From Streptomyces mirabilis (GTDB lineage Bacteria; Actinomycetota; Actinomycetes; Streptomycetales; Streptomycetaceae), in the NCBI RefSeq assembly GCF_018310535.1, contig NZ_CP074102.1, positions 5,518,001 through 5,582,000 of the forward strand: a stretch of 64,000 nucleotides of DNA, given 5' to 3'. The notes under the pieces are model-generated. The model searched no databases, was not told where the DNA came from, and saw only the letters and a list, made by a program, of their open reading frames with translations. The translations under genes and the position numbers were made by a program. Below are positions 8,075-16,485 of this stretch, one piece after another (within the stretch, counting starts at the first letter, position 1; every line of letters begins with the position of its first letter).

Positions 8075-8336
8075 TGTGTTCTCCCGTTTTTGTGTTCTGT
8101 TGTGAGCCCTGGCTGGTCAGGTCAGGGGCCTGGTGGCCCGGGTGGTCATGCCAAGGCCGCGGCGAAACGTAGCAACGGTGAACCGACGGGTGTGGGCGGG
8201 GAGTTGGTGTTCTGTCACCTCTGTGACGTTTTGGGGTACGGGGTATTTACGATGATCTTGCCGTCGCTTGGCGATCGTTTGCCGATTTATTGCCGCTTAT
8301 TTGACCCGGGCGTGATCTCCGGGTGCTCGGAACGGC

Positions 8337-9125
8337 TCAGATCAGACCGGCGGAAGCCAGCAGATACGCCGTCAGCGGGTCGTAGAACCGCGGGCTTGTG
8401 ACGTGGTCGTCGAGGGGGACCGTCACCTGGAGCGTGCCCTCGGACTCGGCGAGGAAGAGGGCCGGGTCGTTGCAGTCGGCGTAGCCGACGGAGTCGATGC
8501 CGAGCTGGCCCGCGCAGCCGGCCCAGCCGTGGTCCGCGACGACCAGGTCGGGCAGGGGGCGGCCCGCACCCTCCAGGCCCTTGAGGATCGCGCGCATCGG
8601 CTCGCCCGAGTGGGTGTGCCACAGCGTGGCCCCGTGCTCCAGCACCGCCACGTCCGCGAACTGCATGACGTACCCCTCGTCCGTCTGCAGCCCGTCCGGA
8701 ATGACGACGATCTCGCAGCCGGCGCCGCGCAGCGCGGCGGCGGTGGCGCGGTGCACGTCGAGCAGGCCGCCGGGGTGGCCGGTCGCGAACAGCACCCGCT
8801 GCTCACCGTCCGCCGCCTTGCGCAGCCGCGCCGCCATCCGGTCCAGGGCGTCGACGGTCAGCTCGGGGTCGATGGTGTCCTGGCCGTAGCGGTACTCCGG
8901 GTCGTCGTTCACACCGCACCGCTCCGCCATCACGGCGAGCACGTCCTGCTCGTCGGTCCAGCGGTCGCCGAGTTCCAGGCCGAGCCAGAAGTTGCGGTCG
9001 CCGTTGGCGAGCTTGCGGTAGTGGGAGAGGTTGTTCTCGCGCGGCGTGGCGACGTCGCCCGCGATACGGGTCGTCACGAGATGGTCGACGAGCTCAGTGC
9101 GGCTGGGGGTCCCGGATATCGGCAT
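8337..9125 (-). CDS. Probable phosphatase, conserved in Streptomyces
   Basis: A soluble protein of 262 residues from ATG 9125 (a second in-frame ATG at 9134 is possible). From memory, Streptomyces orthologues are annotated simply as phosphatase. Visible features: TPRENNLSHYRKLANGD near the start, LFATGHPGGLLDVHRATA near the middle, LWHTHSGEPMRAILKGL and LVVADHGWAGCAGQLGIDSV, with conserved His and Asp residues that could bind metal or phosphate, and VPLDDHVTSPRFYDPLTAYL at the end. I cannot name the substrate. It is followed by a weak stem (ACCCGG/CCGGGT, 8304-8324). Confidence 0.7.
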   Translation of the reverse strand: MPISGTPSRTELVDHLVTTRIAGDVATPRENNLSHYRKLANGDRNFWLGLELGDRWTDEQDVLAVMAERCGVNDDPEYRYGQDTIDPELTVDALDRMAARLRKAADGEQRVLFATGHPGGLLDVHRATAAALRGAGCEIVVIPDGLQTDEGYVMQFADVAVLEHGATLWHTHSGEPMRAILKGLEGAGRPLPDLVVADHGWAGCAGQLGIDSVGYADCNDPALFLAESEGTLQVTVPLDDHVTSPRFYDPLTAYLLASAGLI

Positions 9126-9281
9126 GCCACCCATTGTGCCGGGGCGCTCCGCCGGGAGAGGGGTTGTCCTGAACCGTGGGATGTGGGTCACTCGGCGTGA
9201 CGTGGCTGCTGTTGTTTCCCGCCCACCCGCCCGACTCGGCACGTTGAGAGGCGAGGGTCGAGGGGTGTGTTTCCCGGGTTC

Positions 9282-10823
9282 TCAGGTTTCCCTCAGCGCG
9301 AACCACAACTCCATCCGTACGTCCGCGTCGTCGAGGTCCGCCTCCAGCAACGCCGCACACCGTGCGATGCGTTGGCGGACGGTGTTGCGGTGGACGGAGA
9401 GGGCGACGGCCGTGCGGTCCCAACTGCCGTGCAGGGACAGCCAGGTGCGAAGGGTCTCGGTGAGGGCCGGGGTGGCGGCGATGGGGGCGAGGAGGGCGCG
9501 CGCGTGGGCCTGGGCGTCGGCGGGGGGCACGAGGTCCGCCAGGGCGGGGCGCTCACCGTGGCGGACGAGGGGTGTGCGGGTCGCCCGGGCGCGGGCCAGG
9601 GCGCGGGCCGCCTGCCCGTCGGCGGACGCCCACTCGTGAGGGCCGACCGCCGCGCTGACCCCGCAGATCCAGCCCTCCTGCGCGGTCGGCTCGCGGTCAC
9701 CGGGGACGAGGACGCGTACGACACCCCCGCCGGTGTCGATGAGCGCGGAGCCCAGCGCCGCCCCCAGCGCGGACGCGGCGAGGGCGTCCGGCGCCGGGCC
9801 GTCCGCCGCGGGGCGGGCGTGCACGACGGTCCACCGGTCCTCGCCGAGCAGCGGGGCCACGTCCTCGGGCACGGCACCCAGCAGGAGTCGTACGAGCGCC
9901 GCCGAGCGCGCCGCGCCGCTCCCGCTCTGCTGCTCCCCGGTGAGGAGGGAGAGGAGGACGGCCGCGACGGAGGCGATGGTGTGGTCCCCGGGGTCCCGGC
10001 GCGGCGCCGCGACCCCGAGGACGAAGCCCTGCCCGCCGCCGAGGGCGTACGCGGCGAGGTGGGTGCCGCCCACGGTGTCGGTGGCGGAGGAGGGGGTGGG
10101 AGGCGGGGTGGGGGCGGAGGGGGGAGTGGAGGCGGGGGTGGGGCCCTGGGGGCCCGCGGTCTGGGTTCCCCCAGGGCGTACGACGGCGGCCAGGGTGCCG
10201 AGGGCGGTCACGGGGCCCGCCTCCGGCGATCTCCCCGCGCGGGCCAGCTCCGCGCCGTCCGGGCCGTACAGCACCGCCCAGCCGCTCACCCGCTGGGCCA
10301 GCTGCCGCAGCACCGCCGCCACCGGGTCCGGGCGCGCCGCGGCGGCCGCCAGGCTCTGCTGGGCCTCGGTGACGCGTCGCAGTTCCGCCAGCCGGGCCTG
10401 GGCCATCAGCTGCCACACCGCGCGGGCCACGCCCGAGAAGGTGGTCTGGGGCGGGACCTCCAGCAGGGGCAGGCCGTAGGTGTCGCAGGCCGCGACCAGG
10501 GCGCGCGGGACCGTGTCGTGCACCGGCGCCAGGCCGAAGCCGAGCGCCGCGCCGCCCGCCGCCACGATCCGGGAGACGTAGTCGTCGAAGTAGGTGCCCG
10601 AGCCCGCCGCCTCCGGGATGTGCACCCCGGCGGTCAGCAGCAGCTCACCGCCCAGCAGATACGGGTACGGGTCCGCCATCTCCGACGTGTGCGCCCAGTG
10701 GATCACCGTGTCCGGGTCGATGGGGCCCGCGATGTGGCGCAGGCCGAGGTCCTCCCGGGCCAGGAGGGCGGACAGCGGGATCGGTGGGGTGGGTGGGACT
10801 GGTGTGGCGGATGTGTCCGGCAT
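9282..10823 (-). CDS. PucR family transcriptional regulator
   Basis: A 513-residue regulator. The N-terminal PucR domain (about residues 12-130: LLAREDLGLRHIAGP, ADPYPYLLGGELLLTAG) senses small molecules. A middle region has a Pro/Gly/Ala-rich linker at about 210-240, and the C-terminal PucR HTH is at about 455-510 (LSLHGSWDRTAVALSVHRNTVRQRI). ATG 10823 is chosen because GGAGAG lies 10 bases upstream. It is divergent from the symporter-ureohydrolase-ThDP enzyme operon at 11045 and probably controls it in response to a nitrogenous substrate. The intervening DNA holds a GTAC-centred partial palindrome at 10861-10876 (TGAA/TTCA arms). Confidence 0.88.
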   Translation of the reverse strand: MPDTSATPVPPTPPIPLSALLAREDLGLRHIAGPIDPDTVIHWAHTSEMADPYPYLLGGELLLTAGVHIPEAAGSGTYFDDYVSRIVAAGGAALGFGLAPVHDTVPRALVAACDTYGLPLLEVPPQTTFSGVARAVWQLMAQARLAELRRVTEAQQSLAAAAARPDPVAAVLRQLAQRVSGWAVLYGPDGAELARAGRSPEAGPVTALGTLAAVVRPGGTQTAGPQGPTPASTPPSAPTPPPTPSSATDTVGGTHLAAYALGGGQGFVLGVAAPRRDPGDHTIASVAAVLLSLLTGEQQSGSGAARSAALVRLLLGAVPEDVAPLLGEDRWTVVHARPAADGPAPDALAASALGAALGSALIDTGGGVVRVLVPGDREPTAQEGWICGVSAAVGPHEWASADGQAARALARARATRTPLVRHGERPALADLVPPADAQAHARALLAPIAATPALTETLRTWLSLHGSWDRTAVALSVHRNTVRQRIARCAALLEADLDDADVRMELWFALRET

Positions 10824-11044
10824 GGTGGACGTTCTCTCCATCCGGCTCGGCTGCAATGGATGAAACGTACACTTCAGAGTCATCTTCCGGCCACCTAAGG
10901 TCAGTGCCGTCGGCAGCCGCGGGTACGGGCGTATGTCCCCGCGATCAGCTGTCGGACTCCCGGCCGGGTATCGCTCGCCCGGCCCGCGTCCCCACGTCCA
11001 TCTGCACGACACGCCACCGATGAGTGCGCGAAGGAGGGCCCCCT

Positions 11045-12526
11045 ATGGCCGTCGACTACACAGTGATCGTCGTCTATCTGGCCGGCATGCTGGCCATGGG
11101 CTGGTGGGGCATGCGCCGCGCCAAGTCGAAGAGTGAGTTCCTGGTGGCCGGGCGGCGCCTTGGCCCCGCGATGTACTCCGGGACCATGGCCGCGATCGTC
11201 CTCGGCGGCGCGTCCACCATCGGCGGCGTCGGGCTCGGATACCAGTACGGGCTCTCCGGCGCCTGGATGGTGTTCGCCATCGGCCTCGGGCTCCTCGCGC
11301 TCTCCGTCTTCTTCTCCGCCCGCATCGCCCGCCTGAAGGTCTACACCGTCTCCGAGATGCTCGACCTCCGCTACGGCGGCCGGGCCGGTGTCATCTCCGG
11401 TGTCGTCATGTGGGCGTACACCCTGATGCTCGCGGTCACCTCGACCATCGCGTACGCCACCATCTTCGACGTCCTCTTCGACATGAACCGGACGCTGGCG
11501 ATCATCATCGGCGGCTCGATCGTCGTCGCGTACTCCACGCTCGGCGGCATGTGGTCGATCACCCTCACCGACATGGTGCAGTTCGTCGTGAAGACCGTCG
11601 GCGTGCTGCTGCTCCTGCTCCCCATCGCGGTGATCAAGGCCGGTGGGTTCAGCGAGATGAAGGCCAAGCTGCCCACGGAGTACTTCGACCCGCTGGGCAT
11701 CGGCGGCGAGACGATCTTCACCTACGTGCTGATCTACACGTTCGGCATGCTCATCGGCCAGGACATCTGGCAGCGCGTGTTCACCGCCGGCAGCGACAAG
11801 ACCGCCAAGTGGGGCGGCACCGTCGCCGGCACCTACTGCCTGGTGTACGCCCTCGCCGGCGCCGTCATCGGCACGGCGGCCAAGGTGCTCTACCCGACGT
11901 TGCCCAGCACCGACACCGCCTTCGCGACCATCGTCAAGGACGAGCTTCCGGTCGGCGTACGGGGCCTGGTGCTCGCCGCCGCCCTCGCCGCCGTGATGTC
12001 CACGTCCTCCGGCGCCCTCATCGCCTGCGCCACCGTCGCCAACAACGACATCTGGTCCAAGCTGCGCGGGGCCGTACGGCGCGACGGCGGGGTGCGTGAC
12101 GGCGAGGCGCACGACGAGGTCAAGGGGAACCGGCTCTTCATCCTCGTCATGGGCGTCGCCGTGATCTGTACCGCCATCGCCCTCAACAACGTCGTCGAGG
12201 CGCTGACCGTCGCGTACAACCTCCTCGTCGGCGGTCTGCTCGTCCCGATCCTCGGCGGGCTGCTGTGGAAGCGCGGGACCGTGCACGGCGCGCTCGCCTC
12301 CGTCGTCGTCGGCGGGCTCGCGGTCGTCGGGCTGATGGCGACATACGGCATCCTTGCGAACGAGCCCGTCTACTACGGGCTGCTGTCCTCGCTGGCCGCG
12401 TACGTGATCGTCTCCCTGGCCACACCCGCGACCGACCCGGCGGTCCTGGCCGCCTGGCGCGAGCGGCTGGCCGGGCGCGGCGCGGATGCCGAGGCCGAGG
12501 CCGAGCCGGCGGCCGTGGTCGCCTAG
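11045..12526 (+). CDS. Sodium:solute symporter (SSS family)
   Basis: A 493-residue membrane transporter of the SSS/PutP family with about 13 TM helices. AAGGAGG at 11031-11037 fixes ATG 11045. Family features include the N-terminal [20 protein letters not shown], then [16 protein letters not shown] in the sodium-site helix, [27 protein letters not shown], and [13 protein letters not shown]. It is the first gene of the operon with a ureohydrolase and a ThDP decarboxylase, so it probably imports a guanidino or amino compound with Na+. The substrate itself cannot be read from the sequence. Confidence 0.9.
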   Translation: MAVDYTVIVVYLAGMLAMGWWGMRRAKSKSEFLVAGRRLGPAMYSGTMAAIVLGGASTIGGVGLGYQYGLSGAWMVFAIGLGLLALSVFFSARIARLKVYTVSEMLDLRYGGRAGVISGVVMWAYTLMLAVTSTIAYATIFDVLFDMNRTLAIIIGGSIVVAYSTLGGMWSITLTDMVQFVVKTVGVLLLLLPIAVIKAGGFSEMKAKLPTEYFDPLGIGGETIFTYVLIYTFGMLIGQDIWQRVFTAGSDKTAKWGGTVAGTYCLVYALAGAVIGTAAKVLYPTLPSTDTAFATIVKDELPVGVRGLVLAAALAAVMSTSSGALIACATVANNDIWSKLRGAVRRDGGVRDGEAHDEVKGNRLFILVMGVAVICTAIALNNVVEALTVAYNLLVGGLLVPILGGLLWKRGTVHGALASVVVGGLAVVGLMATYGILANEPVYYGLLSSLAAYVIVSLATPATDPAVLAAWRERLAGRGADAEAEAEPAAVVA

Positions 12527-12630
12527 CCGCCGCACGTCACCCCAGCACCCGAAGAACTTCGGCCCGGCCGCCGCACGGCGACCGGGCCGGGCGGCCCCCC
12601 GGTCAGCGAGGTCCGCGACACTGGAAAGCA

Positions 12631-12694
12631 CCACCTGCACGACGTGCCACCTGCACGACGCATCACCCGTACCACGCATCACCCGTATCACCTG
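12631..12694 (+). repeat. Four 16-bp tandem repeats in the leader of the ureohydrolase gene
   Basis: Units start at 12631, 12647, 12663 and 12679. Units 1 and 2 are CCACCTGCACGACGTG and CCACCTGCACGACGCA; units 3 and 4 are TCACCCGTACCACGCA and TCACCCGTATCACCTG. The array ends at the ribosome-binding site GGAGGAG (12694-12700). It may be a protein-binding array or a translational control element, or just a recent duplication. Confidence 0.75.
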
Positions 12695-12707
12695 GAGGAG
12701 TCCGACG

Positions 12708-13712
12708 ATGAGCAGCACCGAGTTCCCGGCAGCAGGCGGCAGCCAGCCACGCGGCCCCGTCGACTCGTCCCGCGTCCCGCGGTACGCGGGCCCCGCGACC
12801 TTCGCCCGGCTGCCGCGCCTCGACGAGGTCGGCCGCGCCGACGTCGCCGTGGTCGGCGTGCCCTTCGACTCCGGGGTCTCCTACCGGCCGGGCGCCCGCT
12901 TCGGCGGCAACGCCATCCGCGAGGCCTCCCGCCTGCTGCGCCCGTACAACCCGGCGCAGGACGCCTCCCCCTTCGCCCTCGCCCAGGTCGCCGACGCCGG
13001 CGACATCGCGGCGAACCCGTTCAACATCAACGAGGCCGTGGAGACGGTCGAGGCCGCGGCCGACGACCTGCTCGGCACGGGCGCCCGCCTGATGACGCTG
13101 GGCGGCGACCACACCATCGCCCTCCCGCTCCTGCGCTCCGTCGCCAAGAAGCACGGCCCGGTGGCCCTGCTCCACTTCGACGCGCACCTCGACACATGGG
13201 ACACCTACTTCGGCGCCGAGTACACGCACGGCACCCCGTTCCGCCGGGCGGTGGAGGAGGGGATCCTCGACACGGAGGCCCTCTCCCACGTCGGCACCCG
13301 CGGCCCGCTGTACGGCAAGCAGGACCTCACGGACGACGAGAAGATGGGCTTCGGCATCGTCACGTCCGCCGACATCTACCGGCGTGGCGCGGACGAGGTC
13401 GCCGACCAGCTGCGCCAGCGCATCGGCGACCGCCCGCTGTACATCTCCATCGACATCGACTGCCTCGACCCGGCGCACGCCCCCGGCACGGGCACGCCGG
13501 AGGCCGGCGGCATGACCTCCCGCGAGCTGCTGGAGATCCTGCGCGGGCTGTCCTCCTGCAACCTGGTCTCCGCGGACGTGGTCGAGGTCGCGCCCGCGTA
13601 CGACCACGCCGAGATCACGGCGGTGGCCGCGTCCCACACGGCGTACGAACTGACGACGATCATGTCCCGCCAGATCGCGGCGGCCAGGGCTCAGGAGGCC
13701 GGGAACAAGTGA
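12708..13712 (+). CDS. speB: Ureohydrolase: agmatinase or guanidinobutyrase
   Basis: A 334-residue binuclear manganese hydrolase of the arginase/agmatinase family; it cleaves a guanidino compound to urea and an amine. Metal ligands are all present: His135 in GGDHT, the DAHLD set at 158-162, and the [19 protein letters not shown] segment with Asp249 and Asp251. GGAGGAG 8 bases upstream fixes ATG 12708. Family members take agmatine, 4-guanidinobutyrate, 3-guanidinopropionate or guanidine, and sequence motifs alone do not decide. Co-location with a ThDP decarboxylase favours guanidinobutyrate. Its stop overlaps the start of the next gene (GTGA). Confidence 0.9.
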   Translation: MSSTEFPAAGGSQPRGPVDSSRVPRYAGPATFARLPRLDEVGRADVAVVGVPFDSGVSYRPGARFGGNAIREASRLLRPYNPAQDASPFALAQVADAGDIAANPFNINEAVETVEAAADDLLGTGARLMTLGGDHTIALPLLRSVAKKHGPVALLHFDAHLDTWDTYFGAEYTHGTPFRRAVEEGILDTEALSHVGTRGPLYGKQDLTDDEKMGFGIVTSADIYRRGADEVADQLRQRIGDRPLYISIDIDCLDPAHAPGTGTPEAGGMTSRELLEILRGLSSCNLVSADVVEVAPAYDHAEITAVAASHTAYELTTIMSRQIAAARAQEAGNK

Positions 13713-15397
13713 CTCACGACCACGACCTGGTGCTCCGTCCGTCGGCGGCGCAGACGGAGGCCGCGCTGAATCCGCCCCCCGGCCGCAACGGCGGAGACCT
13801 GGTCGTGGAGACCCTCTCCGGTCTCGGCGCCACGACCGTCTTCGGCCTGCCCGGCCAGCACGCCCTCGGCATGTTCGACGCCCTGCGCCGCTCCTCGTTG
13901 CAGTACATCGGCCTGCGGGTGGAGAACAACGCGGGGTTCGCGGCCGACGCGTACGGCCGCATCACGGGTGAGGCGGCGCCCCTGCTGCTGTCCACCGGCC
14001 CGGGAGCGCTGACCTCCCTGGCCGCGCTCCAGGAGGCCGCCGCGGCCTCCGCCCCCGTCCTCGCCATCAGCAGCCAGATCCCCACCGCGGGACTGGGCGG
14101 CGGACGCCACGGCTATCTGCACGAACTCCCTGACCAGCAGGCGTCGTTCAGAGGGGTCGTCAAGTCCGTCCACACCGTCCGTACGCAGTCGCAGATCCCC
14201 TCCGCGATCGCGGCGGCCTGGGAGTCGGCCCTGACCGCTCCGCACGGCCCGGTCTGGGTGGAGATCCCGCAGGACGTCCTGCTCGCCGAGACCCACCTGC
14301 CGCAGGTCACCGCGATGGACGCGACCCCGGAGGACGTCGTCCCGCGCCCCGAACTCACCGCGCTGGCGGCCCACTTGCTGTCCACGGCGGCCCGCCCCGC
14401 GATCATCGCGGGCGGCGGGGTCGTACGGTCGGACGCGTCCGGCAAGCTGAGGTCGCTGGCGGAGAAGCTGAACGCGCCGGTCGTCACCACCTTCGGCGGC
14501 AAGGGCGCCTTCCCCTGGACCCACCCGCTCTCGCTCCAGTCCTGGCTGGAGGACCGGCACACCACGGACTTCCTGGAGGACGCGGACGTCCTGCTGGTCG
14601 TCGGCTCCGGCCTCGGCGAACTGTCCTCGAACTACCACACGTTCAAGCCCCGCGGCCGGGTCATCCAGATCGAGGCCGACCTCGGCAAGCTGGAGTCCAA
14701 CCACCCGGCGATCGGCATCCACGCGGACGCCAGGCTCGCGCTCTCCGCGCTCCTGGAGACCGTCGAGGACCGCCCCGACCCGACGGCGGCGGACCGCGTC
14801 CGCGTGCTGCTCGACCGGGTGGGGGAGCGCATCGCCGCACAGGAACTCACCCTGGAACAGGAGGTGCTGGCGTCCGTCCGCCGGGCCCTCCCGTCCACCT
14901 CCCCGTCCTTCTGGGACATGACCATCCTGGCGTACTGGGCGTGGTCCGCCTTCGACCCGCGCGGGAAGAACACCATGCACTCCGCCCAGGGCGCGGGCGG
15001 CCTCGGCTACGGCTTTCCGGCGGCCCTCGGCGCGGCGGCGGCCGATCCCACCCGCCCGGTCCTCGCGGTCTCCGGCGACGGCGGCGCGTTGTATTCGATC
15101 GCCGAACTCGCCACGGCGAGGCAGTACGACCTGAACGTCACCTGGCTGATCGTCGACGACGGCGGCTACGGCATCCTGCGCGAGTACATGACCGACGCCT
15201 TCGGCCGGCCCACGGCGACGGAGCTGACCCGCCCCGACTACGTGGCGCTGGCCGAGTCCTTCGGCGTCCCGGGGGTCCGTACGACCCCCGAGACCCTGGA
15301 GGAGGACCTGGCGAAGGCCTTCGCGAGCCCCGGCCCGTCCGTGGTGCTGCTCCCTGCGGTGCTGCGGATGTTCGCACCCACCCACCTCGGGAGCTGA
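13709..15397 (+). CDS. Thiamine diphosphate-dependent decarboxylase/synthase, candidate 2-ketoarginine decarboxylase
   Basis: A 562-residue ThDP enzyme of the acetolactate synthase/benzoylformate decarboxylase group. The three-domain order is visible: the PYR domain with catalytic Glu72 in [16 protein letters not shown], a middle domain (about 200-330), and the PP domain with the ThDP motif GDGG at 456-459 ending in VDDGGYGI (Asp-Asp in place of the usual Asn-Asn). GTG 13709 overlaps the ureohydrolase stop by 4 bases, with AGGAGG 10 bases before it. Translational coupling suggests one pathway; the arginine transaminase route (AruI decarboxylase then guanidinobutyrase) is the best precedent. 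That substrate is inferred. Confidence 0.85.
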   Translation: MTHDHDLVLRPSAAQTEAALNPPPGRNGGDLVVETLSGLGATTVFGLPGQHALGMFDALRRSSLQYIGLRVENNAGFAADAYGRITGEAAPLLLSTGPGALTSLAALQEAAAASAPVLAISSQIPTAGLGGGRHGYLHELPDQQASFRGVVKSVHTVRTQSQIPSAIAAAWESALTAPHGPVWVEIPQDVLLAETHLPQVTAMDATPEDVVPRPELTALAAHLLSTAARPAIIAGGGVVRSDASGKLRSLAEKLNAPVVTTFGGKGAFPWTHPLSLQSWLEDRHTTDFLEDADVLLVVGSGLGELSSNYHTFKPRGRVIQIEADLGKLESNHPAIGIHADARLALSALLETVEDRPDPTAADRVRVLLDRVGERIAAQELTLEQEVLASVRRALPSTSPSFWDMTILAYWAWSAFDPRGKNTMHSAQGAGGLGYGFPAALGAAAADPTRPVLAVSGDGGALYSIAELATARQYDLNVTWLIVDDGGYGILREYMTDAFGRPTATELTRPDYVALAESFGVPGVRTTPETLEEDLAKAFASPGPSVVLLPAVLRMFAPTHLGS

Positions 15398-15420
15398 CGG
15401 CCCGGTCGGCCGCCACGGCC

Positions 15421-15468
15421 CGGTCGACCGGCTACGGCCTGCTCGCCCGGGCCGTAGCCGGTCGACCG
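15421..15468. terminator. Perfect 18-bp bidirectional terminator hairpin
   Basis: CGGTCGACCGGCTACGGC (15421-15438) and its exact reverse complement (15451-15468) flank a 12-base loop. It sits between the convergent stops of the ThDP enzyme (15397) and the endonuclease (15482) and can serve both. Confidence 0.85.
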
Positions 15469-15481
15469 TCGCTACGGCCGT

Positions 15482-16285
15482 CTACCAGATCGCGTCGACC
15501 CACTCCGGGTGGTCGATGAACGGGTTGCGGTTGTGCTGGTAGGTGTCGTAGATGACCTGGTTGCGCTTCTCCTCGAAGGCGCTCGGCGGGTCCTCGTCGC
15601 TCCACTCCTTGAGCACGGAGAGCTTGCCGATGTACGGGTTGCTTCCGTTGTTCACCTTCTCGTTGGGCTCGAGGTCGGCGAAGCCGTCGCCGCCGTCGTA
15701 GCGCACCGCCATGTAGAGGATCATGCGGGCCACGTCGCCCTTGTCGGCGTCGCGCGGCTCGAACGAGTCGGAGTCGGTGAGGCTGCCACCCCCGCCGCTG
15801 ACCGCGCTGCCGCCGTTGTCGAAGTCCTTGTTGCCTCGGATGCTGTTGACCTGGACGTCCGCGGGACGCAGGTGGTGCAGGTCCGTGCCGGGACCCGTCA
15901 CCTCGCCGAAGTCGCCGTGGGACTTGGCCCACACGTGCTCGCGGTTCCAGTCGCCCGTGTCACCGCCGTTGAGGGACTTGGCGCGCGAGGTGCCGCTGTA
16001 CAGCAGGATCACGTTGTTGCTGTTGTTCGGGTCCTGGTCGGTGACCTTGAGGGCGTCCCAGACGGCGGAGTACGAGATCTTCGTCTGGCTGCTGATGATC
16101 GTGTGCAGCGAGGACTTCAGGCTGCTGCCGGTCTTGCCGACCGCGTTCTTGTAGTACGTGCTGTCGTACGCGGTCGTCGTGGCACTGGCGGGAGTGGCGG
16201 TCATCGTCGGCAGGGTGAGGCCTACCAGGACGGCTGAGGTGGTCAGCGCCAGCGTCTTCCAGCGGCGTATGTGCGTGGCGGGCAT
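15482..16285 (-). CDS. Secreted endonuclease I family nuclease
   Basis: A 267-residue extracellular nuclease. The Sec signal peptide covers about residues 1-40 (RRWKTLALTTSAVLVGLTLP, then ATPASA). The endonuclease I (EndA/Vvn-like, beta-beta-alpha-metal) domain follows: WNREHVWAKSHGDF holds the catalytic His, TDLHHLRPADVQVNSIRGNK the metal-site residues, then RMILYMAVRYDGGDG and the C-terminal NRNPFIDHPEWVDAIW that is typical for the family. It would degrade DNA or RNA outside the cell for nutrients. The gene is monocistronic with terminators on both sides. Confidence 0.92.
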   Translation of the reverse strand: MPATHIRRWKTLALTTSAVLVGLTLPTMTATPASATTTAYDSTYYKNAVGKTGSSLKSSLHTIISSQTKISYSAVWDALKVTDQDPNNSNNVILLYSGTSRAKSLNGGDTGDWNREHVWAKSHGDFGEVTGPGTDLHHLRPADVQVNSIRGNKDFDNGGSAVSGGGGSLTDSDSFEPRDADKGDVARMILYMAVRYDGGDGFADLEPNEKVNNGSNPYIGKLSVLKEWSDEDPPSAFEEKRNQVIYDTYQHNRNPFIDHPEWVDAIW

Positions 16286-16426
16286 GGTGGGGGCGTCCGT
16301 TCTACGCGGGTTGATCGAGCGGGCAACCGGAGCGTGACATGGACATGCGTTTCGGGGAATGAACGGAGCGTGTCGGTTGGGTGACGGAAACCGGCAAGTC
16401 GCTTGTCGTGCGCGCGATATGACACA

Positions 16427-16471
16427 CCGGAAGGCCCCCGCCCATGGGTCACAGGGGCGGGGGCCTTCCGG
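16427..16471 (-). terminator. Perfect 17-bp terminator hairpin after the glycosyltransferase gene
   Basis: CCGGAAGGCCCCCGCCC (16427-16443) pairs exactly with GGGCGGGGGCCTTCCGG (16455-16471) around an 11-base loop. It starts 15 bases beyond the stop of the gene ending at 16486. Confidence 0.85.
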
Positions 16472-16485
16472 CACTTGAGGGCCGG

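Noticed and set aside
12631..12694. CRISPR-like array
   Set aside because: Units are 16 bp and directly abutting with no spacers, and there are no cas genes.
12644..15397. A 917-codon open frame covering the ureohydrolase and the ThDP enzyme
   Set aside because: Only the part from GTG 13709 is real; the first part is an Arg/Pro/Ala-rich shadow of the ureohydrolase in another frame.
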